A stretch of DNA of 64,000 nt from Verrucomicrobiaceae bacterium UBA1938 (lineage in GTDB: Bacteria > Verrucomicrobiota > Verrucomicrobiia > Verrucomicrobiales > Verrucomicrobiaceae), in NCBI GenBank assembly GCA_002336895.1, contig DDFC01000027.1, positions 14,330-78,329 of the forward strand. Reading direction: 5' to 3'. Under the pieces are notes generated by a model. The model was given only the letters and a program-made list of their open reading frames with translations. It made no database searches and was not told where the DNA came from. Below are positions 63,124 to 64,000 of this stretch, piece by piece. Both the position numbers and the translations under genes were made by a program. The stretch's first letter is position 1. The number at the start of each line of letters is the position of its first letter.

Positions 63124-64000
63124 ATGAGCACGCCAGACGCAACGGATCATTCGCTGGCCGCAGTCAACGCGGCACTGACTCCAGCGGACAAAATTCAGCT
63201 CCTTCGTCAGATGCATCGCATCCGTGCCTTTGAAATAACGGCGCTGCAGCATTACCAGGCTGGCCGCATGGGCGGCTTTCTCATTCTTCAAACTGGGCAG
63301 GAGGCCATACCGGTGGCAGTCCGCTCCATGATGGGACCGCAGGATCATAGTATTTGCAGCCTGCGCGGCATGGGCACTGCCATCGTGTCGGGAATGAGCA
63401 TGCGGGAGGGCATGGCGGAGCTGTTTGGACGCGCCACCGGCTGCGCCCGGGGCAGGGGAGGCCTCTTGGGCTTCTACGCACCTGAGCATCGTCACTGGGG
63501 CGGCCACGGCTATGCAGCTACGCAGACGGCCCTCGCTGCCGGTCTTGCGTTCGGACTTAAACATCAGGGCAAAACCGGGGCGGTGTTCTGCTTGCTCGGT
63601 GATGGCGCGGTCAATCAGGGCACTTTCCACGAGTCCTTGAATCTCGCCTCGCTTTTCAGTCTGCCGGTGATCTATCTCATCGAAAACAACGGTTATGCCA
63701 TGGGCACTCAGGTGAGGCGTTCTTCCGCTGTTCGTGGCTCATTGGCTCAGCGCGCTGCAGGCTACAACATCGAGTGGGATCTCATCAACGGCGACAGCGT
63801 CTATGAGATCCGAGCCAAGCTACAGCCCGCGATTGAGCGCGCCCGTCTTGAGCAACGCCCCACTGTGCTGGAGCTTTCCACCTACCGGTTTGAGGGCTTC
63901 ACCATCGCAGATGCCAACAAGTTCAAATACCGCACCAGGCAGGAAGTGGAAGAGAAGCATAAGAACCACGACCCGCTTATTGAGACTTGTATAATAGCCT
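63124..64000 (+). CDS. pdhA: Pyruvate dehydrogenase E1 component alpha subunit (3' truncated by window)
   Basis: The open frame from the ATG at 63124 runs without a stop to the window end (292 codons). Features: KIQLLRQMHRIRAFEITALQ; GGFLILQTGQEAIPVAVRSM; HWGGHGYAATQTALAAGLAF; the thiamine-diphosphate motif CLLGDGAVNQGTFHESLNLA and IENNGYAMGTQV; then TYRFEGFTIADANKFKYR. This is the E1 alpha subunit of an alpha2beta2-type pyruvate (or acetoin) dehydrogenase; the beta gene presumably follows outside the window. It starts 115 bases from the divergent exporter adaptor gene. Confidence 0.93.
   Translation, partial: MSTPDATDHSLAAVNAALTPADKIQLLRQMHRIRAFEITALQHYQAGRMGGFLILQTGQEAIPVAVRSMMGPQDHSICSLRGMGTAIVSGMSMREGMAELFGRATGCARGRGGLLGFYAPEHRHWGGHGYAATQTALAAGLAFGLKHQGKTGAVFCLLGDGAVNQGTFHESLNLASLFSLPVIYLIENNGYAMGTQVRRSSAVRGSLAQRAAGYNIEWDLINGDSVYEIRAKLQPAIERARLEQRPTVLELSTYRFEGFTIADANKFKYRTRQEVEEKHKNHDPLIETCIIA

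Overview
The window is a high-GC chromosomal segment that most resembles a free-living member of the Verrucomicrobiota (Verrucomicrobiaceae/Prosthecobacter-like). This assignment is inferred from gene content, since no rRNA is present. Supporting families are PVC-type secreted cytochrome/dehydrogenase proteins, DUF1080 and DUF4838 proteins, a TMEM43 protein, many small secreted proteins, and a large chlamydia-like NrdA with an NrdB of the subclass Ic type. Genes are densely packed on both strands. I see no rRNA, tRNA, CRISPR array, transposase or prophage block.

Layout. 1-9.5 kb: alpha-glucan and sugar-related genes (GlgE running off the left edge, a phosphodiester-glycosidase-like protein, a DUF4838/CBM9-like protein, a PHP protein, a C39-like secreted peptidase, GlgC). 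9.5-18.6 kb: secreted and envelope proteins (cytochrome c/LRR, peroxiredoxin, subtilase-like, DUF1080, a His/Cys-motif protein, rhodanese, exported superoxide dismutase, OmpA-like) plus TcdA. 18.6-21.6 kb: a GT-C-like membrane protein, a HAD phosphatase and rplU-rpmA with a clear terminator. 21.7-25.4 kb: a sulfate assimilation operon (cysH, TauE/SafE permease, cysD, cysN). 25.4-31.2 kb: accessory intergenic DNA with a family of inverted-repeat elements, interleaved with DUF4424-like, phytoene-desaturase-like, hypothetical and M50 genes. 31.2-35.8 kb: nrdB-nrdA on the minus strand. 36.1-41.2 kb: an amidase lipoprotein, a TPR-AAA+ ATPase, a TPR membrane protein, a duplicated-domain secreted protein and another repeat element. 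41.3-46.9 kb: a large PVC dehydrogenase-cytochrome, TMEM43, and a Ser/Thr kinase fused to a receiver domain. 47-49.1 kb: a lower-GC, translationally coupled pair (SMC/ABC-type ATPase plus DUF4276/TOPRIM-like protein) that looks like an acquired defence or abortive-infection module. 49-57.8 kb: a Gfo/Idh/MocA oxidoreductase, MOSC-MobA, RsmE, aminopeptidase P, a paired pseudo-HtrA/HtrA, a polyvalent-kinase-like protein and dihydrolipoyl dehydrogenase. 57.9-58.5 kb: a lower-GC overlapping small-protein/nucleotidyltransferase pair (toxin-antitoxin-like). 58.5-64 kb: an amidohydrolase, a PH-like membrane protein, a YbhG/F/R-like drug exporter operon, and the start of a pyruvate dehydrogenase E1 alpha gene running off the right edge.

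Points most worth a second look: the ATPase/DUF4276 module; NrdB with Leu at the radical position while all six metal ligands are kept; the terminal-inverted-repeat elements (one copy is inverted relative to another, and one supplies the stop codon of a neighbouring gene); the HtrA-like protein that lost its catalytic His and Ser and carries a PDZ inserted before the Ser motif; and the kinase-receiver fusion just upstream of the module. Functions rest on motif recognition by eye; no database search was possible.
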